A stretch of 64,000 nucleotides of DNA from Leuctra nigra (GCA_934045905.1 OW203762.1:16152345-16216344); one strand, 5' to 3'. Positions 23,001 to 36,892 are shown, counted from the stretch's first letter. Numbers and translations are program-made. Notes: generated by a model from the letters alone, not told the origin.

Positions 23001-26000
23001 AGAGTACTTATATTTAAACTCATTCGGTCAAATTATTGTATGGGCGCTTCCAATGAAGTCCGAAAGATCAATTAAGGAATCGATAATACATTTTTAAAGG
23101 TTAACTGAAAATGTTCAATGCTATGTTCAATGTGAGCTTTCTTCAGTTATGTGTTTGGTACTGAGTTCGTGCACTGGTTCGACCGGTTATTTCTAATATG
23201 GCACCTCTTCATAAATTGTTTGTAAATAATTACTTTTAGTTATTTTCAATATTTTAAAACGTATGTAATTCTGCTATCATTGGTATTCTTCTTTACAATA
23301 ATCTCTCGTCTCTAAACAACTTGTTCAGGTATCTCTTTGCTTTAAGAGGAATTTCTGCCGTTGTATAGATACAACACATCGTATAAATCTTTGAAAAAAG
23401 TTGAAAAATAATTCTATTATTCGGAGCGGGTGTAGATGCAATCTTAGTGATGCATAACCCGTGCGGACGATAAACTTAATCCGGGCATAAACTAGTGCTA
23501 ATTACATTTATTACATTATTATGCAATTTATTACAGAGAGCGCAAAGTCCTACTTTCGGTCGAGTATAATCTAATTTCACTTTCGGTTCTTTTGCCAGGC
23601 CATTAATGTGTGGTGAAACATGGCTAGAAAGAGTCTTGCGAAGGCGTACCGCGCTCTTCGCATGTAGACGATGTAAATGATCGCTCGTCAGCACGCAGAG
23701 AGGAGAGAAATACCGACGCCGGCCGACGCCGCCGACGCCGAACATTGCATTACCCCGCGGAGTTACGACCTCTCACCAGAACCATGTTCAGCCAGTAGCT
23801 GGCACCGGGAGAAAATGGAGAATATAAAGAAAATTAGGAGCGAACCATTTAATTGGGATTAAATTCAATTACGTCTTTGTTCTTTAGATTGCGATTCTCG
23901 AAGAGAAAATTCTCTAAAGGCCTTTTTGGAATTAGTAGAATTACGGATGCAATTTTATTTTAAGTTAACTTATATCTTTCTTTTGCTAATTTCGGAGAAT
24001 TATTTGATATGCTATATATTTGTACGATTTGCAGGAACTAATTGCTGCGAAAAGGATATCATGACAAAGTAGAAGAAAGTGTTGAAAATTTAAACAAAAA
24101 TCTCACAGTTTCTTTAGATTCAAACTGCAAAGTGACATGTTTTGTCGACGTAAAACGATGAGCGAATAAATCGGAAAGACTGCTGGTCAGGTCCCTTGAA
24201 TATCTATCCATGTTATTATCAATGAAATGAGAGTTCTGATGGTCATATTTTCTTGTCATCTTATTCTGATGGTGCGATATATTTTTCAGTCAATCCAATT
24301 TTTAGACGATCGCGTTTTCTTTGGTCGAGATATCTCTGAGTTCACTTGATTTAACATCTTCTTACAACTTTAAAGTCTTACATTTCTAATATTTTAGACC
24401 AGAAAAATGCAATAAACATAATTGATCATTACATTCGCTGTGTTATGAACCCAGTCTCTTTGAACAAAATCTTTAAAGAGCTTCATATTAACATCCACCA
24501 CGTTCAAGCTCGAAGCAGACTAACAATGCGCCCTCACGGTGTATCTGTTTCGCTGAATAATCAAATTGACTTGTAATGATGATTAGGATCCACTAATAGA
24601 CGCTGTATAGCACTTGCGTCGCGACTGGAATTACGATGTACACATCTTGTTTGAGCACTTCGTTGGCAATGTTGCGGTCGAGACTCAACTAAGTTCATTT
24701 GCAATTCAGACTGCTTCTTGCGAGAGCGAAGCAAAGTTCACGGACGCCAGATAGAGTTTTGACCCACGTTGCCAAGGGTTAATTAATCAAAACCAGGAAA
24801 TGGCGTTTGTAATGGACTGACCACATTTCACTTCTCTACAGAAATGTTTGAAATGAATGAATGTAAGCCCCTCGACAAACACCATGAAAGTACGGCCGCA
24901 GGAAGAAGGAGGATTAAAACGAGACAGACATAGTCTACACATTCAAAACAGTATATTAATTAATGGTGCTTATTTTTGTTGTACAGAAGCATGATTATGA
25001 CAGTCCGTATCAACTCATTTGTTAATTGTTAAAAGTAATTAAAATTCAGACAACATTTTATCATAACTCATATTACAACGACAACACCGAACTTCTTTAC
25101 GAGGACAAAAATAATCTTGTTATTCCATACTGTTCTAACATTTTAGTCTGCTACGAATGAATTAATAACAATGCATGACGCTGTAAAAGTTTGTCTTGCA
25201 ACTTACGTGCCGACAAGAACGTGATTGCGTCAACGAATCGCCGACGAGCTGTTGGCCTGGCAATAATAGATGGAGGGACTAGAACCTAGGTGACCACATC
25301 TCGGGCAGGACAGCTGAATAAGCAAACAGGAGTGGCGACGGTACAAATTGGACAAACGCGAATTAGTTTATTTGCATTGGGAGAGTTCAACAGGAGGTAG
25401 ATGAATAATTAATGAAAACAATCACCTTAGAAAGCATCAGCACCCAATGAATCATACATTAATGGAACATGTATGGAGAATACTGATGAGGAGTGGCGGT
25501 TTGGCGCCGAGTGCGACGTGAATTTATATTATAGCTATGTCTTCAGAATGGGAAGAAGAGAGAACTGACGAGATCATGAAATATTCAAGACGTGTTGTTA
25601 GTAAGTGCATGCACAACCTTTCCTTAAGCTCCTTTTGTTACCTCTCTGCATAGGCAATCATCTGCATATGCTCATGCGAACTACATTACGTACCCCGATG
25701 CGGTTGCTAGCGCATTGTTACAACACACCATTAATTATTGATTAAGAAATCACTACTTTATTAATTGAATGAATGAAACGAAGTTGTAATTCTACTTTTT
25801 TAGCTTCCTCTAGTTTAATATTTCCTGTTAAGTCTCTGGGGATGAAATAATTTACCAACCTCCTGCTACATATGCAGAAGTTTATTTCATTCTTCTCAGG
25901 AGACGTAAGTTTATGTTTGAAATAATTCTATGTAGCTATGTAATGACGGAATGTTGTTTACGGTTTCTTGTATTAAAACCCCATCAGAAGTTTATTAATA

Positions 26001-29000
26001 TCAAAACTCACAATGCAGATCAATGCAGAACAATCTGAATGTACGATTATATTATTCTTTTTCCTGAAATATATTTCCAATGAGATTATGAAACCTCAGA
26101 ATGCAATTGTTTAATATTCAATTTGTCATTTGTATAAGTTAGGAAGGTACGTGTCAAATTTTATCTCAACAAGGATGCATTTTGTTTATGCTCTGCTGCG
26201 TAACTTCAAACCTGATAGTGTAAATGTTAAAAACTATTGACTCGTATGAAAATTGATCCAGAAGAATGATAATTAAATAATTGCCATGCTTTGAAAATAC
26301 CTTAACAGATTTATACTTTACATAAACTTTAAACAAATTTGTTTTCGGGTTGTATAAAAATTCATCGCATCGCTATCTTAACTGAAATTTCTGGTAATTA
26401 CCATTTAAATGAAACTTCATTTTCTTTTCCCGGCGTCTAGCCCGGAAAAGTCCGGTCTTGCGTCGGTCAGTAAAGCGCCAGTTCGTGAGACACGAATACC
26501 ACCTGCCTTGAAATATGCTGTACTTTCTTGAGTACATACCATAAATTCAATTAGCGCAGAGGAAAATAAACAAGTGAGAAGAAGAAAGGTGGCGATTTTT
26601 TCCGCGTGTATTTCTAATTAAAACATTTCACATCCTAAACAAACGTTTCATCTCGCAAACGTCAGCAATTAAAATCCACAGTTTTAATTTCACCCTTTAC
26701 GTGAAACTTGTGTTTACTTGGTGTGCTACGGGATCTATGCCTGCCCATGAACTAATTGCATGTTTTTGGTTCGTTTCGTACACGATGTATGACGTGAGGT
26801 TTAGGCAGAACAACTTTAGAATATTCAATAAAATTACAAATGGTGGCAGAAACGGGATGTTGAAATTTTTATATGCGGAATTATTAAAATTTAACAAATT
26901 ATGATATTATTATTTGTATATGCGCACCTTTTATTCTTTTTGTACACAATTCTTAGAATTTTCGGTGCTAAAGAGCTTATTTCCGCGGTCCAATATTGCT
27001 GATTATTTATAATGATATTTCCTCCTATTATTGTCAAGTTTTTCTTATCGAAGAAACACTTGAAAAAGTATTTTTTTCTGTTTCGGAGTAATCCCAAAGA
27101 ACAATTTTCAAGTAGCAATTTTGTTTTTAATAGAAAACGATAGTCTTCAAAATAACAATGCGAGAGAAACAAACTAAATCAAGCGGGAGTCGGTTTTTTG
27201 TGTGTAGGAAAACTCGTTGACGAAGACCATTCATCTTCCAGCCACCCAATTCCTTCTTTCCGCCGGAAGAATAGGTAGAAAAAGTAACAAGAATTCAATT
27301 GGATGACCTTCTAGATACTGTAAAGAATGACCGTTGCTAGATAGATGGATGACGACTATAGGGCCGAGGAAAATAACATATTATTCACATGACGGACGAT
27401 GAAAAGCGTCACGGAAAGACGAATAAAGTTTTTTCTGTGGAGGGTCAAACACTGTTCACAATCTAACGCACTCTCGACCGTTGAATGTCCATTACTTTAA
27501 AAATGCAATTCTGTTTCGTTTGTCGCATTGTCAGCGGAGAGATTTTTATTCCGGGTTAATAGTTCATTTACTTTTCACAATAGTTGTAAAAGCGATGGAT
27601 GGGTGTATTGAGTTGTGAATATCAACATTCTTTGTGTGAACTTTCTTCAGCCGAGGGAATGAAAATGCCATCAGAATTGGATTTCTATGTGAGGTAATTT
27701 ATTGACGTTCTCTATTCGGCATGATTTTTGATGATAAGCGATTGCATTTATAGTTTTAATTTATATTAAAATGGTAAAGAGAAATATTGAGGTACAGAAA
27801 GTTGAAGATTCCTTATTGATGCTTCGATGAAAAGAAGTTTGTAGAGTCACACTGTTTTTAGGTGTAGCTTAAGGACTTGGCTGCATGATGCGGCCGCACA
27901 ACTAAATAACATCAAATCTTAGTGTATAGCTTTAATGTTATTTTGATCAATAATATTGTTTTGAAATCTGTTGCTTTGAGGAGTAAGTTTTGTTATTTCA
28001 GAGATCATCGGTTGTACAATAATATTCTGAACAGAATTAAAATAAGACATTTACAGCTAAAGAGACACATTTAAAGTAAAACTGGCAACAATATTAATTC
28101 GAGTATTGCAAAACTGGCTGTATCTAAGTGAATGAATGAAATCGTGTTCTTATCTGATGATTTCAACCAATTTTGTTGGAAAGTTTCCATCTAGTTGGTG
28201 GGATGAGACAGCTTTCCACGCAGCCTCCCCATCTGGATCGGTTGACCTTACAGGACCGAGTTTGAACGGCTTGACCTGTAGCATGCCAACACACTCACGT
28301 ACCACAGAACTGGGGCGGTTGCCAAAACTAGTGAATGAATGAAACGCACATTCACGGCGCAATTATTATTTTGTTGTGAAAAAGCAGACATAAATTATTT
28401 TTAAATGAAGTTTGTTATTCTTATTTTTTCGTTTGAAGCGTGAGTTGGATGTGTACAAATTTTTGTTAAACGCCCAGAAGTAAAATGGAAAAAATACATC
28501 AATAACTTCATCATATTGCTTGGCATTACAAGAAAAACCGATTCAAATTATGATTTTAATATCTGAGGAAGTTATCGGAAAGAAGGTCTATTGTTTCCCT
28601 CAGGGCAACAATTATGCCAAAGAAGCAAACTATTTCGATGATATGAGATTTAACTGAAAAGTTTTTGACTTGCGTGAATTCAAAAACAATTTTATCGAAA
28701 TTTTAAATTGATAAATTTTGAGAATAATTCCATAAAACTTCCATAAAAATCGTACGGGTAAATGAAACACTTCCTACTAGCCTCAGTAAATCGCTGAAGT
28801 AGATGACAATAAAACTTTTGATCGCATTCGCAAGCTCTTCATTGCTTTCCGCTCTCTTAGCTTCAGCTGCAAAAGATAGTCTTCGAAGGATCCAAAGTGA
28901 ATGCTAATAAACTCATCGAGTCTGATATCACCGCGCGCTCAGCACGTCAATAGTTCGTTTAATCCGATTGCTAGTTTACCGCCACTTCTAATGGGTTCCA

Positions 29001-30435
29001 CGAAACTTTCGCGAGATAACGAAGAAGGATAAACCACACTTCGTTGATATCACGTAGACTTAAACGCCGTCGCTCGTCGCAGAAATACGGAGTAATTAAA
29101 CTCGTCGGTCATTAATCGTTTTTTCTTGCCTTTTGTTATAATTTTCGTTCTTCGCTAAGGGGCTTGGTGTATCGTCGTAGATCATTTGTACGTGGATCCA
29201 TCTCTCTCCTTCATCTCAACTCGGCTATTCCGTCTTACTCTCTTTTTCATTTCCTTTTTTACCCTCTCTCTCGCTCCAAGTTTTTTCTGCTTCTCTACCC
29301 ACTTTCTAGTCTAGTCTAGTCTTATTCCACAGACTTCATTTAGTTTTTTCTCGTGGTCCCTTGCCACGGACATGTTATATATTGATTAATCTTGGGTGGT
29401 CATCATGATGCTACGGACCGTAATTCTGCGGCTTCCCAACAATCTCCACCGTTGGGATATCTTGCCTACATTTCGCTCAACGACTTATACATCATGCACA
29501 TCCCCTCTCTATCTTGACCTATTCTGGAGAGATAGCTTTGTGCATGATCTTCCGACACGTATGATAGTAAAATAAGTAAGTATAACTCGAAGTAAAGTGG
29601 TTTTTATGTGTAGCCATGATTTCCCAAGGATAAGTCAGAGGTTTATGTATTCTGAATGTACGACTGTGCTATTTGAACTGGCGAGGTACATTTAGATGCG
29701 GATCTTTATTCTGGAATCCAGAACGTAAAATGTAAGTTTAGAATCTACCAATATAAAAGCATCGAGATTGGTTGTTGTTATTCAGCTATATTTAAATTCA
29801 TAGGGACTATATTTTAACGGTAGAAATTGTTAATAAGTAGTAATAATTCTTATTTTTCACAGATTATAAAATAAATTCAGGCTTCATTGACTTAACGACA
29901 TAAGATAATCTATTTTACAGATTCAATTTTAAAGTTGGAAATTTACAAATGATGTAAATTAATATTCTGGTACTTAATCAACGAAAATGAATTTCTATAT
30001 ATGTAGGTATATATTATTTTCGAAAGTTTATTACCATTATAAATATAATATTATTAGTTATTAATTTTGATGAAAAATTTAATTATGATAAAATCACACC
30101 CATTTGTCCTAGAGATATGATTATTATTAATATGTATACATGTAAAATGTTTTTATATTTATCGTATGGTTTTCATCAAATTCGAAGATTATTATAAAAA
30201 CAAAATACATCACTTTAATTGTTTTAAAATTTCATTTTAATGAAATCACATTTTAATTTTTGTAATTTGAAATGGAACTTTGATATCAAATAAGTTAGGT
30301 CTCTTCTGCCATTGTATGCCAATTGCATTACCAAATTAATGAGTAGGTGGAGAGCTTACAGCACAGCCGTTGGACATATTACGTAGTCCCAGTATATTGT
30401 TCAGGTTGTATCTTGCATTTGATTCCACTTCATTT
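23001..30435. other. Long non-coding stretch, mostly unique AT-rich DNA
   Basis: No coding exon or RNA gene seen in about 7.4 kb. Notable items are a CpG-rich islet at 23640-23765 (repeated GACGCCG), a 188-bp GC-richer insert bounded by 15-bp direct repeats at 28127-28344 (listed separately), and pyrimidine-rich simple sequence around 29200-29325 (TCTC and CTAGT repeats). Frames here are short and do not look conserved. Confidence 0.4.
28127..28344. repeat. Insert flanked by 15-bp direct repeats
   Basis: AGTGAATGAATGAAA occurs at 28127-28141 and again at 28330-28344, enclosing 188 bp that are clearly GC-richer than their surroundings. The structure resembles a retroposed or otherwise inserted fragment with a target-site duplication. 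The insert has a 70-codon minus frame with no domain I recognise. Confidence 0.5.
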
Positions 30436-30501
30436 AAAAATGTCTTCTTATCTAGGATAAAAAACACTATTATTAATTAAAAGCCATATAAAATGAACCG
30501 C

Positions 30502-30540
30502 GATATTTCGCCTACGCGTCGGTGGGCTCCCTCAGGCGAG
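30502..30540 (-). ncRNA. Degenerate hammerhead-like motif in left arm
   Basis: On the minus strand: CTGAGGG (30529-30535) where the core should be CTGANGA, then a GCC...GGC stem, then GAAATATC (30502-30509). The core adenine at position 9 is replaced by G, which should abolish or strongly reduce cleavage. One stem II pair is also mismatched. Confidence 0.4.
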
Positions 30541-31116
30541 ACTGACTGCACAACACCAAAACAAACCAAACCTAAATTCTAGCTTCAAATCACTCCTACT
30601 GAGCAACCGGTGAACTTTCATCCCACATAGAATCATATCTCGCACAACCGGCCGCACAATACTGCGCCATGAGTCATCAAAGAAATAGCTCGGATTCAAC
30701 AAATGTCAACAATCAGTGTCAAGAGTTGAATATAGGTGAAACTGCGTGGCCTCGTGAGATATGTAAATTAAAGAACATCGAGACTAGGTAAATGAACATA
30801 ACATTTCTTCGTCTGCTGATGATGCATATAGTTGAATATGCATAATTTTAATTTGGATTCTGCTGTGGTAATTTATAAAGAAAACAACGTGTGAAAAAAA
30901 GAACATATGTTAATCTGCATTTATTTTGTGTAATGAAAACATCATCAGCCAACAGACCTATTTCTTTGATGAATCATGGCGCAGTATTGTGCGGTCGGTT
31001 GTGCGAGATTTGCTCATACGCGGGATGGAAGTGGTATGACAAGTTCACAGGTTGCTCAGCAGCGGTCATTTTGAGCTAGTGGTTGGGTTTGTTTTGTTTT
31101 GGTGCTGTCTTGTCAG

Positions 31117-31162
31117 TCTCGCCTGAGGAAGCCGACCAAACGCGTTGGCGAAATATCGCGGT
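31117..31162 (+). ncRNA. Hammerhead-ribozyme-like motif, right arm
   Basis: Core CTGAGGA at 31123-31129 (consensus CTGANGA) is followed by one unpaired A. Stem II is GCCGAC pairing with GTTGGC (31131-31136 with 31144-31149, one G-U), with loop CAAACGC. Then comes GAAA (31150-31153) and TATC. The A-T-A-T would form the 2-bp loopless stem III known from Penelope-type hammerheads, with C as the cleavage-site nucleotide. Stem I is CGC before the core with GCG after it, plus one wobble. The extra A between the core and stem II departs from the textbook consensus, so activity is not assured. Confidence 0.45.
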
Positions 31163-31219
31163 CCATTTCATATGGCTTTTAATTAATACCAGTGTTTAAT
31201 CTTAGATTAGTGTACATTT

Positions 31220-31435
31220 TAACATATTCCTGGCATAGATCTTCTCGTTTTATCGACTATTGTTTTGCGTAAGTACAAAACATTACATGTCCCCAAGAAG
31301 ATACATCCCACCCTACTTTTGACTTACCAAAACAACACAATAAAATAAAATAAAATATGTTTGCGTGGGTCATAGCTCCGAATTAAGACACTTCCAACAA
31401 TGCGGATGAAATTAGATGGGTAGAGTTTGATCCCT
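31220..31435. other. Short spacer between two inverted-repeat elements
   Basis: AT-rich, with an AAAAT/AAATA simple stretch near 31337-31357; nothing else seen. Confidence 0.4.
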
Positions 31436-31786
31436 AGGGCTAGATTCACAAAAAGTATTATCTTCTAATATGTACACTCGACAATTCATAAAACGGTTTT
31501 TGAAAGAAATGGATTGTCTGAAAAAAATGTGATGGCCTCATCTGATGAAGTCTATACTTACTCGTCATCTACCTCTAGTAGGTGAGCTCTGATTTCATTG
31601 ATAATAACAAGGATTGATTGTCAATGAACCTGACCAGCAGCCAATCTGTTTCGTTCAAATACCGTTTTATGAATTGTCGAGTGTACTATCTTTGGTATTA
31701 TCTTTCATTTAACATGTTGTTTTTGGTATTAAATCAAAAGAAAATACGTATTAGCAGATAATACACCTTTCGTGAATCCAGCCCCT
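31436..31786. mobile_element. Inverted-repeat MITE, about 350 bp
   Basis: Ends GGGCTAGATTCACAAAAAGT and ACCTTTCGTGAATCCAGCCC are inverted copies. Inner arms ACACTCGACAATTCATAAAA and TTTTATGAATTGTCGAGTGT are perfect complements. No transposase. Superfamily not assigned. Confidence 0.75.
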
Positions 31787-34700
31787 GGTGTAAAAGTATT
31801 TGGTAGCTGAGTGTGTGTATACTCCGTATGACTTGGCTGGCGTGGATCGACCTCCTCATCATGTATAGTCTTTTAGTATATTATCCCATTACTTTATTTT
31901 TGAATCCACTTACTCGTATACCTAATAATAGTTGATTAATGTAAATAGGTTAGGGTCATAAAAGAAGACATTTGGATTAATTGAAAACAGTAGTTTCAAT
32001 AAAAAAAGATTATTGAAGTGTGACCGACGTGATGATTGAATTAAAAAGAAGTTTAAAATCTCAAAAAATATGAAAGAAAGAGAGGTGATGAACACGTGGG
32101 TGAGGGGGGAATTTAATTATGACAGAGGGTTTATAATTAATTTTATATTTTTTTATATTCAGTAGCGAAACTAATCCGATTAACTGAAAAACGTTTTATT
32201 TTTATTTTCATTTCAAGAGAACTATTTTCCTTCTCCACCACAAACCGTACACGAGCGCGTGTTGGTATAAAAGTGGTCATTCTTGATGCTCGCAGTCATC
32301 AAAGCAATCAGAACATATTTGAATCGCAAATAAAGTTAATAACGTCTGAAACGGCTGGAAGGTGTCGAGAAACGAGGCTATTGCATGGTGGACGTCTCGT
32401 TGTGCGATATTGATGGCGTCGGGACGCCACTGGGCGGCGCGTTAACGAATTCTGTACACACACAAAGTCTAAATTCCCCTCCAATCTAACTCAGGGAAAT
32501 AACAGCGAATCGAGTCCTGCGAGAGGAAGTTTCTACACAAGAGAAGCAGAGCCGTAAAATACAAACCGACAATATCCATAGAATCCAATATACTCTAAAA
32601 CGCTATTTAAATATCAGTGGATGTGTCTAAATGGAAAAATCTTAAATTGTTCTGCTGAGCAATTCAATTCGAAGTTTATTCCTAACATCTGTCAGAGACA
32701 TAATATTCAGGTTTAGAAAATCGTCTCAGAAAGTGATGACGTTGGATATGGAGTGCTTTTGATTTAAATTTTAAATATATGAAACACTGTGTTCGAGCGA
32801 AGAATCGAAAATGTGACGGGAGAGATTTCAAAAATACATTCACCAACAGATTTTTACAACATTGTGTATAGTGCTACTACTTTTATGCGTCAACATTATG
32901 TAGGGAATATTTTCTACTATGTCCCATGACTATGCCTACGCATACGCCTATCGCACAACCACAATAAAAGCTTATAGCGAAAACCCCAAAAAGCCAACCG
33001 AAGCAGTTTCCGAATAGCTGATGGACATTAAAATAACGAGTTTAGGCATGAAATCACGCAACGCTGGAAGTAGAGAAAGGAAAACGGTTTCCATTGCTAC
33101 TTGAGCTACGGATTTAAGTTAACGATGGATTAAACACGTTGACTATGGGTAATGCACTAACTTAGCTCGCCCCATGAGTGTCTAACTTGAAACTTTATAC
33201 GGGTCATAACTTGAGTCCCACGGCTTTACCATCTAAGGTGCACACGTTTGTTTTCTTGCTTTTTCCTTCCAAGGTAAGATATTTTTTCCCTTCTTCTTTC
33301 CACCAGCTTCATTTGTGTCCTCGGTGTTACGACCCATTCAGATAGTGTTAGTTTGTTTGCTGTAAATCATGGGGCTGCTAGATTTCACAGACTGACCTTT
33401 CAATTTGCTCTTTTCGTATGCCATAAAAAGCCTTCTTCTGTTGGAAAGTATGACGTCACATTTTACTGCAGACATTTACGACTGAAATCTTAATGAAGGT
33501 GGTTCAAGCTTATTCGACGAAGGAAAAGAGGAAAGACTGCAATTGCCGAATAAATGATGGCGCCAAGAAGTAAATCTAGGCTTATTACCTAGCTGGAAGC
33601 CGATGTCTACATCGTTTACTACGCTCTAAGAAATTAGTTTTACATTCATTAGACTCATTAGACAATCAATATTAAAGACAAGGTTATTCTCAGAGACGGT
33701 TTTGAGACACAAGAATAATAGTCCATTTTAAATGTCACAATGATTTGCAATTTAAAATGTTTTGTTGACACACAGGACATATAATTCATCAACTTGATTT
33801 TGTTCTAGTGTTCTAATTCCAAAGAATAACCTAAACCGTTTCGCAAAATAAATTAGTTAAATGTTAGGTTGATAATAACTTCTTCCTTCACTGAAAATAC
33901 TGGTATGAAAATTACTCTTCGATTTGAGAATACAAACTAAGATTTAATCTTCATCAATTTGAAAGCATACATTCTGATTGCGCTGGTTACTTGTGCCCGT
34001 GTGCCCTACATTCCACTTACACCCAGGATACTACTTGGTAATATTCCTTATAACAACCTTCAAACTTATGCCAAAGCTACCTCCATTTTACTTATGTAGT
34101 TCGTAGTTCCTTTAGTTGAGAGCCAGTGGTTTACTCATTTGCAATGAACATATACACCATTCGAAATATGGCACAAACAAGGATAAAAACGTATGGTAAA
34201 TCAATTCAATCCAACATATTTACCTCCGTTTATTTTTATTATAACTAATGTAAACCAATTTTTCATGCAAACACCGCGAAATTACCAGATTCATACACTA
34301 GCGTTGATTTAAGATAATTCCCACACCTCATGGTATAAATCCTACGAGAACTATAAAACTGTATAAAACATTTCACCGCTGTTAGGATTGCGGTGATAAT
34401 TTCCATTTATCTTTCCATATATTTCTCTCTCTCTGTGTTCCCTAACTGTGACCTCGCATAAATCACAATAACACTGCTACGCACAATATTGCAAAGAATA
34501 AGAATTCATCTCGTTTCGCTGACGGTTTTCTGACTCGGGTTTCGAAATTGATTTGTCCACGAAACGACGCCTCTGTGGCAGCTAAAACACGCTGATTTAT
34601 ACGGCCGCCTTCCGAAGCACGACACACAGTCAATATTAATCGATATTTATCATGTCACTGATCCCCCCCCCCCTCCTCCTCACCCTCCAGGATTGTGAGT

Positions 34701-36454
34701 AACAAATGACGAGAGTTGAACCGACGCTACTTTACCACCGTTACACATGGGTCTGCAGAGCCGAAGAACTAACGACTATTTTTTGAATTATAACCGATCT
34801 ATTATACCTGTTATTAATTGTTATGAAACACAACTAACGCGTTTTTTTTATTTTTTAGATATTCACTGCATTCGTGAATGTTCATGGCGTGTAAATCATA
34901 GAAAATTCAGATCGAATCTATGAGAGAAAAAAAACGATACGAGAGTAATAATAATAACAATGGTTGTGGACAATGATTGTACTTTATAATCCTTTTTGAG
35001 CAAAATGTAATCTAAAACTCAGTTCAACACCAATATTCTGCATAATGATTCCCCTAAAAAAAACTCAATCAGCTATATTATTGCAATTAATAATCTCATC
35101 GTTACCATCACGTTTGTTTCCGAAATAACAAAATAATAACATCATCGCGTAACGCTGTTTGGCATCGGCAGTGTGAATATTGACTAAAACAACTCTGCAC
35201 AATGGTATTAGACAAAAGGATAAATATTATGCCGGATGCGAACCAATACATTATTGTATTCGGTACGAGTTGTGTTGCATTCTCTAATATTTGCTTGCTT
35301 GCTGGAAGAGGGATTTCAACCCAAAGCGAGCAGTTTGCAGAAGCAGTCGACCGTGCATCGTTGCGAGTTCAATTACATTGTTTTGTTGTTGCAGTTCACT
35401 TCTGTTGATAATGCGATATATAGGTCGGTCGGCTCCATGCGGACTAAATATCTACCGGCTTCATATCCGAGTCTGCCGCAAGTTATGCCGCAAAATTAAA
35501 GATAGACGAGAGATACTCGTGCATCAGTATCAGGTTGATTAAAGTTATATTTTATAAATTTTTTACAGTAAGAAATAGATACCTAATGATCACATGATCT
35601 ATATGCTATGATAAAACTTACCCTTGTAGTGCGACGACCTTCGTACACAGACCTTCGTACAGAGACGCATTATAAGTTGCCTATAAAATACAGACATTTT
35701 TTTACTGAGGGGTTATTTGCAAGACTGGTTTAATCACTGCGTTTTATCAGGACATTTAGAGGTGACTGTATGTGGGAAAGCAAAAGGATGGTGACTGAAT
35801 GGATCGCATGCTGTATGGGATAACGCTGTATATAGTTATACGCAGGGATATACTTAGGATACTTCGGATTTGTGTTTCATTTAATCGTAAAACTGTATAT
35901 TCATGAACACATCAACTAATTAAAATCAAAACTAATGACAAGATTAAAGTGTTTATAACTTGATTACAATTTGTGTCAAAAAAGATCGTAAATGAAATGC
36001 TCTGTTTATGGGGTTATTTATACTTTTTAACAGCTTTAAAGTTGTAAAAGGTCATTAAGAAGAAACTTTCCATTTAGGTTTACCGGACTTAAAAGCTATA
36101 ATAACGCATACTTTTCCTACACACTTTTACTTTACATATTCCATGTCCCTTCAAAGCCGCCAGGAAACAGAAACAACGTTCTGATTTGGTAAGAAATATT
36201 CTGTTAAATGATCATTTATCGATTATAAGTCGATTTGTGTAAATACATAATCAATATACTTTCTCTCAACGTTTTCATTTACATATCTCGATAGAGCCTT
36301 CTGAATTGTAGAAGAAGTATTGAGATTTAAATATAATACAAAGTTTGTAACATTCGATAAAAAGTAACAAAGTTAAATAATCAATAACTATTCGGCGAGA
36401 CCACCGAGCCAAAGACACGTCGGACAAACTATACCAGTTGACTTCACTCGTGAT
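31787..36454. other. Unannotated AT-rich non-coding DNA
   Basis: About 4.7 kb without a supported gene. Poly-C at 34664-34673 precedes a CCTCCTCA run. The frames at 35202-35542 overlap one another in three phases and carry no domain, so they are not called. Confidence 0.4.
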
Positions 36455-36690
36455 TTCTCCCAACTTGTGTTTAACGACGCACCTCTAGCAACCAGGCTAA
36501 TGGCGGCTGACGACTGTTTGCAGGATGATTGGGATGCGACGTTGCTATGTGCATGGGAAGGATGATGGGAAGGAGGAGACCATTCGCTATAATTGGAATC
36601 TAGCCCTTTCTGGACATCAAACTGCACCATAATTACACCAGCCGGATTTGTCTCGAACCTGGGATTGTTGGAATGACAGACCAATGTTCG
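36455..36690 (-). mobile_element. SINE copy sharing the 3' tail of the tRNA-derived family
   Basis: Reading on the minus strand, a B-box-like CCAGGTTCGAGAC (about 36650-36662) is followed by CATCATCCTTCCCATGCAC and the tail GCCATTAGCCTGG...GTGCGTCGTTAAACAC. This tail corresponds to the tail of the 22.7 and 43.5 kb copies (GCTAATGGCGAC / GACGTTAAAAC in complement). The head is divergent, so it may be a subfamily. Confidence 0.6.
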
Positions 36691-36892
36691 GGAAAAAGAG
36701 ACATAGAAAATGTTTCAGTGGATTGGTTTTTGGTCTGTATAGGAAGCTAAAAGAAATAATACGAGAGTACGTTTACCTCATTCACAAATAGACAATTTCA
36801 CATAAATTAGAATGTTGATTAAAGTTTAAACTTCAGTCCACTGGGATAACTAGAATACGTTTCATCTAACGGCGAAGAGCTAATACATACCC
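36691..36892. other. Spacer
   Basis: No structure recognised. Confidence 0.3.

Larger units (their letters stand above)
30436..31219. mobile_element. Foldback element with hammerhead-bearing arms (Penelope-like derived?)
   Basis: The left arm (30436-30692) and right arm (30953-31219) are inverted copies. Outer blocks are AAACAC, TATTAATTAAAAGCCATAT and CCGCGATATTTCG against their complements at 31156-31200. Inner blocks are GCACAATACTGCGCCATGA-type against TCATGGCGCAGTATTGTGC. The spacer is about 260 bp. Both arms carry a CTGAG...GGCGAAATATCGCGG motif that fits a minimal type-I hammerhead ribozyme. Such motifs are known at the ends of Penelope-like retroelements, which can sit in inverted arrangement. 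No reverse transcriptase is present, so this is a non-autonomous or remnant copy. Confidence 0.65.

Noticed and set aside
31545..31585. Another CTGATGA followed by a stem-like region as a third hammerhead
   Set aside because: No GAAA box and no stem II pairing; lies in the loop region of a MITE.
35202..35542. Cluster of three overlapping + frames of 68-87 codons
   Set aside because: The same DNA is open in all three phases, with no domain or conserved residues; a compositional accident.
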